Source: Bacillota bacterium (GTDB lineage Bacteria; Bacillota; Clostridia; Peptostreptococcales; Anaerovoracaceae). Taken from it: a stretch of DNA of 37,009 bases. The translations under genes were made by a program, and so were the position numbers. The stretch is taken from positions 1 to 37,009 of the forward strand of contig JALEHL010000050.1 in the NCBI GenBank assembly GCA_022770665.1. Reading direction: 5' to 3'. Below, piece after piece: positions 23,687 to 31,937 of this stretch (the stretch's first letter is position 1; each line of letters begins with the position of its first letter). The notes below the pieces were generated by a model. That model did no database searches, was not told where the DNA came from, and saw nothing but the letters and a program-made list of their open reading frames with translations.

Positions 23687-25324
23687 ATGAAAGCAGGAAA
23701 AAACAGAAGACTGGCCAACGTGAAAACAAGAACGGAGACAGGTCTGGAGTACATCCTGTCATGCATTAACCTGAATACTCCCTTCGGAAAAAAACAGTTA
23801 AAAGAAATTCGGCCATATTTTCCAGGCGAAGAAGAGGAGCTGCGGGGCGAACTTGACAAAGTGCAGCGCATGATCGAATTCGCCGGGGAGAATCCGCGTC
23901 TGGTGGAGCAGATTGAAGAGCTGTTCATGGAGATGAAGGACGTGTCCTACACCTTAAGCCGCAGTGCAAAATCTGTTCTTTCGGTGGTCGAGATTTATGA
24001 AGTGAAAACACTTCTTTTGCAGATGAGAAGGCTGTCGCAGCTTCTGGAAAAAAGCTGCGTGCCTGACGAATACAGACTGGAGGATACCACAGAACTGCTG
24101 AATGTGCTGGATCCGAGACGGGACCGGATCAACACGTTTTACATCTACGATGAATTCTCGGAGAAACTGGGAGAGCTCCGGAAGGAGAAACGGTCCATTG
24201 AGGTGGAGATGCGAAAAGAGCAGAAGGCAAAGAGGGAGGCCATACGCAAAGAGTACGGGATCCAGCTGACGCCGAAATTCGATATCATGGTATCCCGGTC
24301 GAACCCGGATCTGGAAAAGGTGAGATCCATTCCGGATCTGGAGCTGGTGGACGAGGACTACATGTCCCTGACATTCCAGCTGAAACCATCTGGTGCGGTA
24401 TTTGATTATGTGAAAAAGATGGAAGATCTGAATCTTCAGATGGAAGAGGAAGAGGATGCCATCCGGGCCGATCTGTCACAGAAGATCTCGGTATGGGAAC
24501 AGTGCCTGACGGAAAACTGCCGGCGAATGGGTGCGCTGGATCTGGCACTGGGAAAAGCAACCTATGCCATGGAGCACAGTTGTACACGGCCTGAAATCAC
24601 AGACGAGCATATTATAGAGATTGAGGAGGGACGGAATCTTCAGGTTGAAGACATCCTCAGCAAAAAGGGTAAGAAGTACTGTCCGGTAAGTATCTCTCTG
24701 GGCGATGGAGTTACTTGCATTACGGGCGCGAATATGGGTGGAAAAACGATTTCACTGAAGTTGGTCGGACAGGTGTCCGCGCTGGCGCAGTATGGCTTCT
24801 TCGTGCCATGCCGGCGCGCCAGAGTAGGACTCTCCAATTACATGCAGATGCTCATCGGGGACAGCCAGTCCGTCGAAAGAGGTCTTTCCAGTTTCGGCAG
24901 CGAAATGGAGGAGCTGAAGGAGATCCTGGACAACAGCAGTGAACGGTCGGTTATCTTAATTGACGAAATAGCCAGCGGGACAAACCCGGTGGAGGGACTG
25001 GCCCTGACGAGAAGTCTGGTGGACTATCTGAAGGAAAAGCCGTATATTACACTGATCACGACACATTTTGAAACGGTTACGGAGACAGAAGGCGTCATAA
25101 ATATGCAGGTCAGAGGACTTGCAGATGCAGATTTCAGCAAACTGAACAGAGAAATCCAGTATGCGAACCGGCGTGAACGGATCAATATTATTTCCAAATA
25201 TATGGACTACCGGCTCTACCGCGTGCAGCGGCAGGGGCAGGTCCCGAAAGATGCGCTGAACATCGCAAAAATGCTGGGAATCAGCAAAGAAATCATCGAT
25301 GGTGCGCAGAAGTATTTAAAATAA
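23687..25324 (+). CDS. kamC: KamC, MutS-like ATPase of the lysine 5,6-aminomutase reactivase
   Basis: A 545-residue protein of the MutS superfamily without the mismatch-binding N-terminus. A helical lever/clamp-like region spans about 40-310, including a charged coiled segment (SEKLGELRKEKRSIEVEMRK). The MutS-type ATPase has Walker A GANMGGKT (347-354) and Walker B ILIDEIASGTNPVEG with D426-E427. The final region resembles the MutS dimerisation element (ALNIAKMLGISKEIIDGA). With KamB it probably reactivates KamDE. It begins 46 bases after kamB and 13 bases before kamD. It uses CGG/CGA arginines freely, like housekeeping genes and unlike kamD. Confidence 0.88.
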   Translation: MKAGKNRRLANVKTRTETGLEYILSCINLNTPFGKKQLKEIRPYFPGEEEELRGELDKVQRMIEFAGENPRLVEQIEELFMEMKDVSYTLSRSAKSVLSVVEIYEVKTLLLQMRRLSQLLEKSCVPDEYRLEDTTELLNVLDPRRDRINTFYIYDEFSEKLGELRKEKRSIEVEMRKEQKAKREAIRKEYGIQLTPKFDIMVSRSNPDLEKVRSIPDLELVDEDYMSLTFQLKPSGAVFDYVKKMEDLNLQMEEEEDAIRADLSQKISVWEQCLTENCRRMGALDLALGKATYAMEHSCTRPEITDEHIIEIEEGRNLQVEDILSKKGKKYCPVSISLGDGVTCITGANMGGKTISLKLVGQVSALAQYGFFVPCRRARVGLSNYMQMLIGDSQSVERGLSSFGSEMEELKEILDNSSERSVILIDEIASGTNPVEGLALTRSLVDYLKEKPYITLITTHFETVTETEGVINMQVRGLADADFSKLNREIQYANRRERINIISKYMDYRLYRVQRQGQVPKDALNIAKMLGISKEIIDGAQKYLK

Positions 25325-25337
25325 AGGAGAAACGAGG

Positions 25338-26891
25338 ATGAAAAGCAAATTAAATCTTGATTCTAAGGTTGTTGACAGTGCTCGCCAGCATGCAGCAAAC
25401 ATTGCACACGACATGCAGGATTTTATTGACCGTCATACAACAGTATCCACAGAAAGAACCATTCTGAGACTGCTGGGTGTTGATGGTGTTGATGAAGTCG
25501 ACAACCCGCTGCCAAACGTTGTTGTTGACCACATCAAGGAAGCGGGAGCACTTCCTACCGGCGTTGCATATCTGATGGGAAATGCCATCGTTCAGACTGG
25601 AAAGACACCGCAGGAAATCGCAGAAGACATCTCCGCTGGAAAGCTGGATATTGTTAAGCTTCCAACCTGCACGCAGGAAGAGGCAGCAGAGGCATTAAAG
25701 CCTGCCATCAAAGCCACTTTTGCGAAAATCGATGCACAGAAGGCAAAGAGAGAAGAATATCTCAACACAATCGGCGAGGGCAAGGAACCTTACATATACG
25801 TAATCGTTGCAACCGGAAACATTTACGAAGATGTCATCCAGGCACAGGCTGCTGCAAGACAGGGTGCAGATATTATCGCAGTCATCCGTACCACTGCGCA
25901 GTCCCTGCTGGACTACGTTCCTTACGGTGCAACCACAGAAGGTTTCGGCGGCACTTATGCGACACAGGAAAACTTCAGAATCATGAGAAAAGCGCTTGAT
26001 GAAGTCAGCGAAGAAGTCGGCAGGTACATCAGACTCTGCAATTACTCCTCTGGCATGTGCATGCCGGAAATCGCTGCCATGGGCGCTCTGGAAAGACTGG
26101 ACGTTATGCTGAATGACGCAATTTACGGTATTCTGTTCAGAGATATCAACATGCAGAGAACACTGGTTGACCAGTATATGTCCAGAGTCATCATCGGTTA
26201 CTGCGGTATCATCTTCAACTCCGGTGAAGACAACTACCTGACTACAGATGATGCGATAGAGGCTGCACACACTGTAACGGCTTCTCAGTTCATCAATGAA
26301 CAGTTCGCTGTTCTGGCGAATATTCCGGAGGAGCAGATGGGTCTGGGACATGCATTCGAAATGGATCCGTCCACAGAAGACGGCTTCCTGCTGGAGCTGG
26401 CACAGGCGCAGATGGCGAGAGAAATCTTCCCGAAGGCAAGATTAAAATATATGCCTCCTACAAAGTTCATGACCGGAAACATCTTCAGAGGACATCTGCA
26501 GGATGCACTGTTCAACCTGGTTACCGTATGGACCAACCAGTCCATCCTGCTGACCGGTATGCTGACCGAAGCAATTCATACACCACTGATGCAGGACAGA
26601 TATCTGGCAATTGAAAATGCGCAGTATATCTTCAATAACTGCAGACACCTCGGTGAAGAAGTGGAATTCAAGAAGGATGGCATCATCCAGAGGAGAGCGC
26701 AGGAAGTTCTGAGCAAAGCCGATGCGCTGCTGGCCGAAGTAGAGAAAGAAGGCCTGTTCTCCACTATTGAAAAAGGTATCTTCGGTGGGGTAAAGCGTCC
26801 GTTCGACGGCGGCCACGGCCTGGAAGGCGTCTGCACGAAGGGTGAAAACTACTTCAATCCGTTTATTGAATTATTCCTGGATCACGAATAG
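25338..26891 (+). CDS. kamD: Beta-lysine 5,6-aminomutase, alpha subunit
   Basis: Large subunit of the adenosylcobalamin- and PLP-dependent aminomutase that moves the terminal amino group of beta-lysine (or D-lysine) to carbon 5. The 517 residues match the known alpha subunit (~516). Typical stretches are DLVPYGATTEGFGGTYAT-like VPYGATTEGFGGTYATQEN, YSSGMCMPEIAAMGALER and MQDRYLAIENAQYIFNNC. The large subunit forms the barrel that holds substrate and PLP phosphate. AAAGGAGAAACGAGG precedes the ATG. kamE follows after 14 bases. Arginine codons are almost all AGA. Confidence 0.95.
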   Translation: MKSKLNLDSKVVDSARQHAANIAHDMQDFIDRHTTVSTERTILRLLGVDGVDEVDNPLPNVVVDHIKEAGALPTGVAYLMGNAIVQTGKTPQEIAEDISAGKLDIVKLPTCTQEEAAEALKPAIKATFAKIDAQKAKREEYLNTIGEGKEPYIYVIVATGNIYEDVIQAQAAARQGADIIAVIRTTAQSLLDYVPYGATTEGFGGTYATQENFRIMRKALDEVSEEVGRYIRLCNYSSGMCMPEIAAMGALERLDVMLNDAIYGILFRDINMQRTLVDQYMSRVIIGYCGIIFNSGEDNYLTTDDAIEAAHTVTASQFINEQFAVLANIPEEQMGLGHAFEMDPSTEDGFLLELAQAQMAREIFPKARLKYMPPTKFMTGNIFRGHLQDALFNLVTVWTNQSILLTGMLTEAIHTPLMQDRYLAIENAQYIFNNCRHLGEEVEFKKDGIIQRRAQEVLSKADALLAEVEKEGLFSTIEKGIFGGVKRPFDGGHGLEGVCTKGENYFNPFIELFLDHE

Positions 26892-26905
26892 GGAGGTGTA
26901 ATATA

Positions 26906-27694
26906 ATGACAACATGTGCAACTACGCAGGTAGATTTAACAAAAGTAAAGCCATATGGCGACGCTTTGAACGATGGAAAAGTACAGCTTTCTTTTACGCT
27001 TCCTGTACCGTACGGTGAAGAAGCAGAAGAATGCGCCAAGCAGTATGTGAAGAAGCTGGGTCTGGAAGAACCGAATATCGCATACTACTGTGAACTGACA
27101 AAAGGTTATACGTTCTTTAACGTATATGGCTGCGCCACACCGACAATCGATTATACGCAGATCGTTGTTCCGAAGGTAGAAGGCGAAGTATTTGACAGAG
27201 TAGAGTGCGGCGAATGGATCGGTGAAAATATCGGCAGAGATATCGTTGTGGTGGGTGCTTCCATCGAATCCGATGCGCATACCGTAGGTATCGACGCAAT
27301 CATTCAGATGAAGGGCTTCCACGGTCACTTCGGCCTGGAAAGATTCAAGAACGTAGTCGCTTACAACATGGGATCTCAGGTCCCTTGTGAAGCGCTGATC
27401 GCAAAGGCAAAGGAAGTCAATGCTGACGCAATTCTGGTATCCCAGACGGTAACGCAGAAGGATATCCATATCATGAACCTGACGAAGATGACGGAGCTGA
27501 TGGAGGCAGAAGGTCTGAGAGACAAGATCATTCTGACCTGCGGCGGCCCGAGAATTTCCCATGAGCTGGCACAGGAACTGGGATATGATGCCGGTTTCGG
27601 CCCTGGAAAATATGCGGAACATGTTATGTCCTTCATTATGCAGGAAGTCAAGAAGCGCGGCTGGGAGAAGAAACCGAATATTGCAGACAGATAA
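26906..27694 (+). CDS. kamE: Beta-lysine 5,6-aminomutase, beta subunit
   Basis: Cobalamin-binding subunit of the aminomutase. The B12 motif DxHxxG is D123AHTVG128, with H125 as lower cobalt ligand. K136 (in MKGFHGHFG) lies 11 residues later, the same spacing as the PLP-linking lysine relative to the ligand histidine in the Clostridium sticklandii enzyme. The Rossmann domain continues with ADAILVSQTVTQ and ends FGPGKYAEHVMSFIMQE. The 262 residues match the family. GGGAGGTG precedes the ATG. It needs adenosylcobalamin, which ties this operon to B12 supply; two cobalamin riboswitches lie at the right end of the window. Confidence 0.96.
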   Translation: MTTCATTQVDLTKVKPYGDALNDGKVQLSFTLPVPYGEEAEECAKQYVKKLGLEEPNIAYYCELTKGYTFFNVYGCATPTIDYTQIVVPKVEGEVFDRVECGEWIGENIGRDIVVVGASIESDAHTVGIDAIIQMKGFHGHFGLERFKNVVAYNMGSQVPCEALIAKAKEVNADAILVSQTVTQKDIHIMNLTKMTELMEAEGLRDKIILTCGGPRISHELAQELGYDAGFGPGKYAEHVMSFIMQEVKKRGWEKKPNIADR

Positions 27695-27722
27695 TTTATA
27701 CACAACTTCCGCTGGAAAGACC

Positions 27723-27751
27723 TTTACAGCAGAATAAATGCGTGATATAAT
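27723..27751 (+). promoter_or_regulatory. Sigma-A-type promoter of atoDA
   Basis: TTTACA (27723-27728), exactly 17 bases, then a perfect TATAAT (27746-27751), in the gap after kamE. The CoA-transferase genes can therefore be transcribed without the sigma-54 activator. Confidence 0.75.
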
Positions 27752-27760
27752 TTTAACGAT

Positions 27761-27784
27761 TGGTGGGGCAGGCTTGCCCCGCCA
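27761..27784 (+). other. Hairpin in the atoD leader
   Basis: TGGTGGGGCA pairs with TGCCCCGCCA (one T/G pair) around GGCT. The following CTTCGTTGTTG is not a good T tail. It lies at the very start of the predicted atoDA transcript, so it may protect the 5' end, or weakly terminate read-through from kamE. Confidence 0.5.
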
Positions 27785-27838
27785 CTTCGTTGTTGTGTAG
27801 GTTGATGTATAAGTAATTTTAAGAAAGGTGAAAGAACA

Positions 27839-28564
27839 ATGATTAACAAAATTATGACTGCAGATGAAGCAGTTGCAGGCGTAAAAGACGGTATGACCAT
27901 CATGGTCGGCGGCTTCCTGGCAACCGGTTCACCTGAAATTCTGATGGACGCTCTGGTTAGAAAGGGCGTAAAACACCTGACTGTAATTGCCAACGATGGC
28001 GGCCTGGATGCAGGTCAGCCGGCAGGCGAATTTGCAGGAAAGACTGCAAGAGGTGTAGGCAAATTACTGGAACACCATATGGTAGACCACATCATCGCCT
28101 CCCACTTAGGCGTTAACCCGAAGCTGAATGAGCAGTTTGCTGAAGGCACTCTGAAATATACCCTGGTTCCGCAGGGAACTCTGGCAGAAAAAATCCGTGC
28201 AGCAGCCTATGGACTGGGCGGTGTTCTGACTCCGACCGGTGTAGGTACTCCGATGGAAACGGAACTGGACGAGCTGGGAAGAGAAAAGAAGGTCGTGGAG
28301 ATCGAAGGAAAGAAATATCTGTTCGAACTGCCGTTACATGCAGATTATGCATTTATCAGACCGTCTGTAGCAGATAAGTTCGGTAATTTCTACTGCGCAA
28401 AAGCAACGAAGAACTTCAACTATGTAATGTCCGGCGCTGCAACCAAGACAATTATCGCACCGGAAAAGATTGTTGAAATCGGCGAGATCGACCCGGATAT
28501 GTTTGCAGTTGCGGGCGTACTTGTTGATGCGATTGTGGAAGGAGAAAAGAAATGGCAGATTTAA
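27839..28564 (+). CDS. atoD: CoA-transferase subunit A (butyrate/acetoacetate type)
   Basis: Alpha subunit of a class I CoA-transferase. The start KIMTADEAVAGVKDGMTIMV and the glycine-rich VGGFLATGSPEILMDAL, with a later GTLAEKIRAAAYGLGG, match AtoD/ScoA subunits. In lysine fermenters the enzyme moves CoA from butyryl-CoA to the acetoacetate released by Kce, yielding butyrate and acetoacetyl-CoA. AAGGTGAAAGAACA precedes the ATG. It overlaps atoA by 13 bases. Arginine is mostly AGA. Confidence 0.93.
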   Translation: MINKIMTADEAVAGVKDGMTIMVGGFLATGSPEILMDALVRKGVKHLTVIANDGGLDAGQPAGEFAGKTARGVGKLLEHHMVDHIIASHLGVNPKLNEQFAEGTLKYTLVPQGTLAEKIRAAAYGLGGVLTPTGVGTPMETELDELGREKKVVEIEGKKYLFELPLHADYAFIRPSVADKFGNFYCAKATKNFNYVMSGAATKTIIAPEKIVEIGEIDPDMFAVAGVLVDAIVEGEKKWQI

Positions 28565-29208
28565 AAGCGAGAATTGCGAAGAGATGCGCAAAAGAATTTA
28601 AAGACGGTGATTTCATCAACCTGGGTATCGGCTTACCGACCATGGTGGCAGATTATCTTCCAGAAGATATCATGGTTACCTGCCACTCTGAAAACGGATT
28701 TGCCGGCATTGATGAAGTTGCGGATGAGTCCAATCTGGATGTGGATATCATCAACTCCGGCGGTACTTATGTAACTGTCGTGCCAAGAGTAAAATATTTC
28801 GATACCGCAGAATCTTTCGGTCTGGTAAGAGGCGGCCACGTAAAGGCAACCGTGCTGGGCGCAATGGAAGTTGCTGAAAACGGTGACCTGGCAAACTGGA
28901 TCGTACCGGGCAAGAAGGTAGCCGGTATGGGCGGTGCCATGGATCTGTGTGTCGGATGCCCTGAGGTTATCATTGTAATGATGCATACTCAGAAGGGAAA
29001 ACACAAGATCCTGAAGAAATGCAACCTGCCTCTGACTGCAGAAAAGTGTGTTTCCAAGATCATCACCGAAATGGGTGTCATGGAAGTAAGAGAAGACGGT
29101 ATCTGGGTAACGGAGTTACATCCGGATTACACCTGGGATGATATCCAGGCTGCAACCGGCTGTGAGCTTCACAAAGATCCGAACATGAAAGCTATGGAAG
29201 AAGAATAA
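28552..29208 (+). CDS. atoA: CoA-transferase subunit B (butyrate/acetoacetate type)
   Basis: Beta subunit carrying the catalytic glutamate, E47 in the CHSENGFAG motif that forms the enzyme-CoA thioester. The INLGIGLPTMVADYL and GAMDLCVGCPEVIIVM stretches are typical of AtoA/ScoB. The 218 residues match the family. The start lies inside the end of atoD with GGAGAAAAG upstream, so the subunits are coupled. A strong terminator follows and ends the lysine island. Confidence 0.94.
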   Translation: MADLKARIAKRCAKEFKDGDFINLGIGLPTMVADYLPEDIMVTCHSENGFAGIDEVADESNLDVDIINSGGTYVTVVPRVKYFDTAESFGLVRGGHVKATVLGAMEVAENGDLANWIVPGKKVAGMGGAMDLCVGCPEVIIVMMHTQKGKHKILKKCNLPLTAEKCVSKIITEMGVMEVREDGIWVTELHPDYTWDDIQAATGCELHKDPNMKAMEEE

Positions 29209-29228
29209 GCTTTCTTTCTAAGAGTACA

Positions 29229-29261
29229 AAAACGGCGGACATCAGTCCGCCATTTTTTTTT
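29229..29261 (+). terminator. Intrinsic terminator after atoA
   Basis: GGCGGAC-ATCA-GTCCGCC (29234-29251) followed by nine T. Confidence 0.95.
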
Positions 29262-29361
29262 GCGCGCCCAACTCCAGCATGCGCGACCGTTTTCTGTAAA
29301 CAGAAAGAAGGTATTAATTTCGTGAAAACAGGCAAGTATAGAGGTAGTACCTATGGAAAAC

Positions 29362-29390
29362 TTGATTTTATTACGGATTTATGGTAAACT
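29362..29390 (+). promoter_or_regulatory. Sigma-A-type promoter of the 3D-domain protein
   Basis: TTGATT (29362-29367), exactly 17 bases, then TAAACT (29385-29390), 25 bases before the start codon. The -10 is moderate. Confidence 0.55.
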
Positions 29391-29415
29391 GTAAAGGTGC
29401 TTACAGGAGGAGCTT

Positions 29416-30486
29416 ATGATAGACAAACCGAAAGGCAAAGGGGAACAGCTGCTGGAAGCTGTATATGATCGCTGCAGGAGGGTGCGGCAATGGGTCAGGC
29501 GGCATGCAGTGAGAAACCCGAAACTTGCAAGGATCGCAGCAGTGCTTTGCTGTGTAGCGGTTCTGGGGATCATCGTGGCAGGCTATGCAATGCCGCGGGA
29601 AGTTACAGTCAGTATTGATGATTCGATTGAAACGGTATCAAGAGTATATGAAACGACAGCACATCAGGTGGATCGCTTTCTGGAAGCGCATGAAATAGAC
29701 TATGATCCGGAAGAAGACGAAATCGATGCAGACCTGGAGGATCCGGTGGAAAACGGCATGGAGATCCATATTCGAAAGGCGATTCATGTAAATATTATCG
29801 CAGATGGAAATACCGTAACGGTCACAGGGCTGCCTATGACCGTGGAAGAGGCGCTGAAACAGGCTGAAATCACCTGCGATGAAAATGACATTGTGGAACC
29901 GTCTATGGACACGGTTCTGAAAAAAGGAGACCAGATCACCGTGAAACGTGTGGAGGTTTCCGAAGAAACCAGGATGCGGGAGACTGATTTTCAGGTGGTG
30001 GAACGTGCAGACAGTTCCATCCAGATCGGGGATGTGCAGATAACCCAAAAAGGCCGGAAAGGAAAAATCCGGGAAACCTGGTCGGTCACTACCGTCGACG
30101 GGGAAGTAACAGATCGGCATCTGGTAAAAGAAGAAACGGTGAAAAAGAAGAAGGATAAGATCATCGGCTGGGGAACGAAGATCTCCTTTCAGCGTCCGAC
30201 TGATCTGAAGTATATGCGGAAAATAGAAAACGTTCGGGCGGTGTCCTATCACTTTGAGGGAAATCCGGCCGGATCCTACGGTTTGCCGTGCCGGTACGGA
30301 ACCGTTGCGGTAGATCCGGATGTGATTCCGCTTGGATCGAAACTGTATATTGAAGGATATGGCTACGCGGTGGCAAACGATGTGGGCTCTGCGATCCAGG
30401 GAAACACCGTGGATCTGTATATGGAGCGGTTTGACCAGTGCATTCTGTGGGGAGCACGGTGGACGACGGTGTACGTGCTGGGCTAG
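29416..30486 (+). CDS. YabE-like cell-wall protein with DUF348, G5 and 3D domains
   Basis: A 356-residue exported protein. Residues 1-36 are strongly basic, followed by a membrane anchor at about 38-60 (RIAAVLCCVAVLGIIVAGYA). Two ubiquitin-like DUF348 repeats follow (VTVSIDDSIETVSRVYETT; VNIIADGNTVTVTGLPMTVE), then a G5 domain (~190-250). The C-terminal 3D domain keeps its aspartates in VAVDPDVIPLGSKLYIEGYG, AVANDVG and TVDLYMER. This architecture matches Bacillus YabE and resembles Rpf-like murein hydrolases, probably acting on peptidoglycan outside the membrane. AGGAGGAGC precedes the ATG. yabE lies near abrB and metS close to the origin in Bacillus. Confidence 0.88.
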   Translation: MIDKPKGKGEQLLEAVYDRCRRVRQWVRRHAVRNPKLARIAAVLCCVAVLGIIVAGYAMPREVTVSIDDSIETVSRVYETTAHQVDRFLEAHEIDYDPEEDEIDADLEDPVENGMEIHIRKAIHVNIIADGNTVTVTGLPMTVEEALKQAEITCDENDIVEPSMDTVLKKGDQITVKRVEVSEETRMRETDFQVVERADSSIQIGDVQITQKGRKGKIRETWSVTTVDGEVTDRHLVKEETVKKKKDKIIGWGTKISFQRPTDLKYMRKIENVRAVSYHFEGNPAGSYGLPCRYGTVAVDPDVIPLGSKLYIEGYGYAVANDVGSAIQGNTVDLYMERFDQCILWGARWTTVYVLG

Positions 30487-30512
30487 GTGCAGAGAAAAAA
30501 GAAAAAAATCAG

Positions 30513-30568
30513 CTGTTAAAAAACTGCCGGGCAGAGCGGAAACGCTGCGCCCGGCAGTTTTTTAACAG
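30513..30568. terminator. Bidirectional terminator with a 20-bp perfect stem
   Basis: CTGTTAAAAAACTGCCGGGC (30513-30532) pairs perfectly with its complement at 30549-30568. The inner part is AGCG-GAAA-CGCT, a GNRA-capped stem. A and T tracts within the arms serve both directions, between the convergent 3D-protein gene and alaX. Confidence 0.95.
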
Positions 30569-30574
30569 TTCCAT

Positions 30575-31831
30575 TTACCGCAGATGTTTGTCAATCAGAT
30601 CGATGAAAGTATCCACATATTCTTCCTTCTGGAAGATCGCACGGGCTGTCACAGCACTGCCGCCGCCTTTCCCGCCGTAAATGGAAGCATTCTCTTTCAC
30701 AAGTCTGCCGCAGTGCGGTTCTCCGTCGGAACAGAGAAGAACCGTGTGACTCGGACGATGTACCAGAAAGAGCACAGACGGAATTGCACCCTGCAGCTCT
30801 TTCGCCAGATTCAGCAGGTCGTCCACCGTGAGAATATCATAATAGAACGCAGGATTCCGCGTACTGCCGCCAGGTGCGGGAGCGGCGGAAGCGCCGGTGG
30901 AAAGACAGGCACGGATCTTCTGGGCTTCCTGTCCGATGACATAACGACGCAGCTGCCCCAGCTGCTGCCGGACTTCGGCGGCCTTTTCCTGCTGTGCCAG
31001 ATACTTTTTCATCAGATCTTCGGTACCGGCAGAAAGACGGCTTCCTAGATCGGTCAGCACATCATACTCCTGCTGATAGCGGCGGAATGCCCTCTGACCC
31101 GCTTCCATGTAAATTCGAAACATCCCCTTGTTGCTTTCGACTTTATAAATTTTTATCATACCGACTTCTGCCGCATTTTTCGGATGCGTTCCGCAGCAGG
31201 CAACGCAGTCAGCAGGACTGTCCGGATCTCCAATGGAGACGATCGTGATATCCTCATCAATGGCAAGAGCTTTTCTGAGCGGAAGCTGCGATGCCTCCTC
31301 AAAAGTATCAAAATGACGAGTGATTACCGGGGCGCCGGACCAGATCACCTGATTGGCACAACGTTCAATATGCTCCGCCATCTCCCAGGTCACTTTATCA
31401 TAGGCAGGGTCAGATTCCAGGCTGATATCTAGCGTCATATACTGGTCACCCATGTGAAATCCGCGGTTGACCCCACCGTATTCTCTGAAGAAAGCCCCGC
31501 TGACGATATGCTCGCCGCAGTGGCGCTGCATATTGTCAAATCGGTGATTCCAGTCCAGGATCAGTTCCACTTCACAGTTTTCATCCGGTTTCGGCAGATC
31601 TGCACACTGACAGTCCACCAGATGATAAACTTCCCCGTCTTTTTCCTGTACATCTAAGACTTCAAAACCGGCCAGCGTTCCCTGATCACAGCTCTGCCCG
31701 CCGCCTTCCGGAAAGAAAAGAGTCTGATCCAGGGTGACCAGAGCATGCCCGTTTTTTTCACAGACGGAAGTGATATGGGCCGCAGCTTCTTTCCTGTAGA
31801 CGTCTTCTTTATATAATCGAATGGTGCTCAT
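30575..31831 (-). CDS. alaX: Alanyl-tRNA editing protein AlaX, long form
   Basis: Free-standing editing domain that hydrolyses Ser- or Gly-tRNA(Ala). The 418 residues comprise an N-terminal AlaRS-like barrel (LYKEDVYRKEAAAHI ... LFFPEGGGQSCDQG), and the zinc site HxxxH in QRHCGEHIVSGAF with C-x3-H in CVACCGTH. A coiled region (QEKAAEVRQQLGQLRR) is followed by a C-terminal DHHA1 domain with the glycine loop YGGKGGGSAVTARA. I chose ATG 31831, 9 bases after AAGGAGG; an earlier in-frame start at 31864 lies on the promoter. It is divergent from cwlD. Confidence 0.92.
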   Translation of the reverse strand: MSTIRLYKEDVYRKEAAAHITSVCEKNGHALVTLDQTLFFPEGGGQSCDQGTLAGFEVLDVQEKDGEVYHLVDCQCADLPKPDENCEVELILDWNHRFDNMQRHCGEHIVSGAFFREYGGVNRGFHMGDQYMTLDISLESDPAYDKVTWEMAEHIERCANQVIWSGAPVITRHFDTFEEASQLPLRKALAIDEDITIVSIGDPDSPADCVACCGTHPKNAAEVGMIKIYKVESNKGMFRIYMEAGQRAFRRYQQEYDVLTDLGSRLSAGTEDLMKKYLAQQEKAAEVRQQLGQLRRYVIGQEAQKIRACLSTGASAAPAPGGSTRNPAFYYDILTVDDLLNLAKELQGAIPSVLFLVHRPSHTVLLCSDGEPHCGRLVKENASIYGGKGGGSAVTARAIFQKEEYVDTFIDLIDKHLR

Positions 31832-31859
31832 TTCCTGTGTCCTCCTTTTCTTACCCCCT

Positions 31860-31865
31860 ATCATA
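31860..31865 (-). promoter_or_regulatory. Extended -10 promoter of alaX
   Basis: On the minus strand TGTGGTATGAT gives an extended -10 (TATGAT, 31860-31865), about 30 bases before the alaX start. No good -35 is visible. The same TGTGGTATxAT form occurs in the tmk-operon promoter at 213-222. Confidence 0.45.
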
Positions 31866-31937
31866 CCACAAAGAGGAAAGAATTCCTACGTCATGGCATA
31901 AACTTTCTTCAGAAAAGAAAGAAAGGCGGACGAATGC

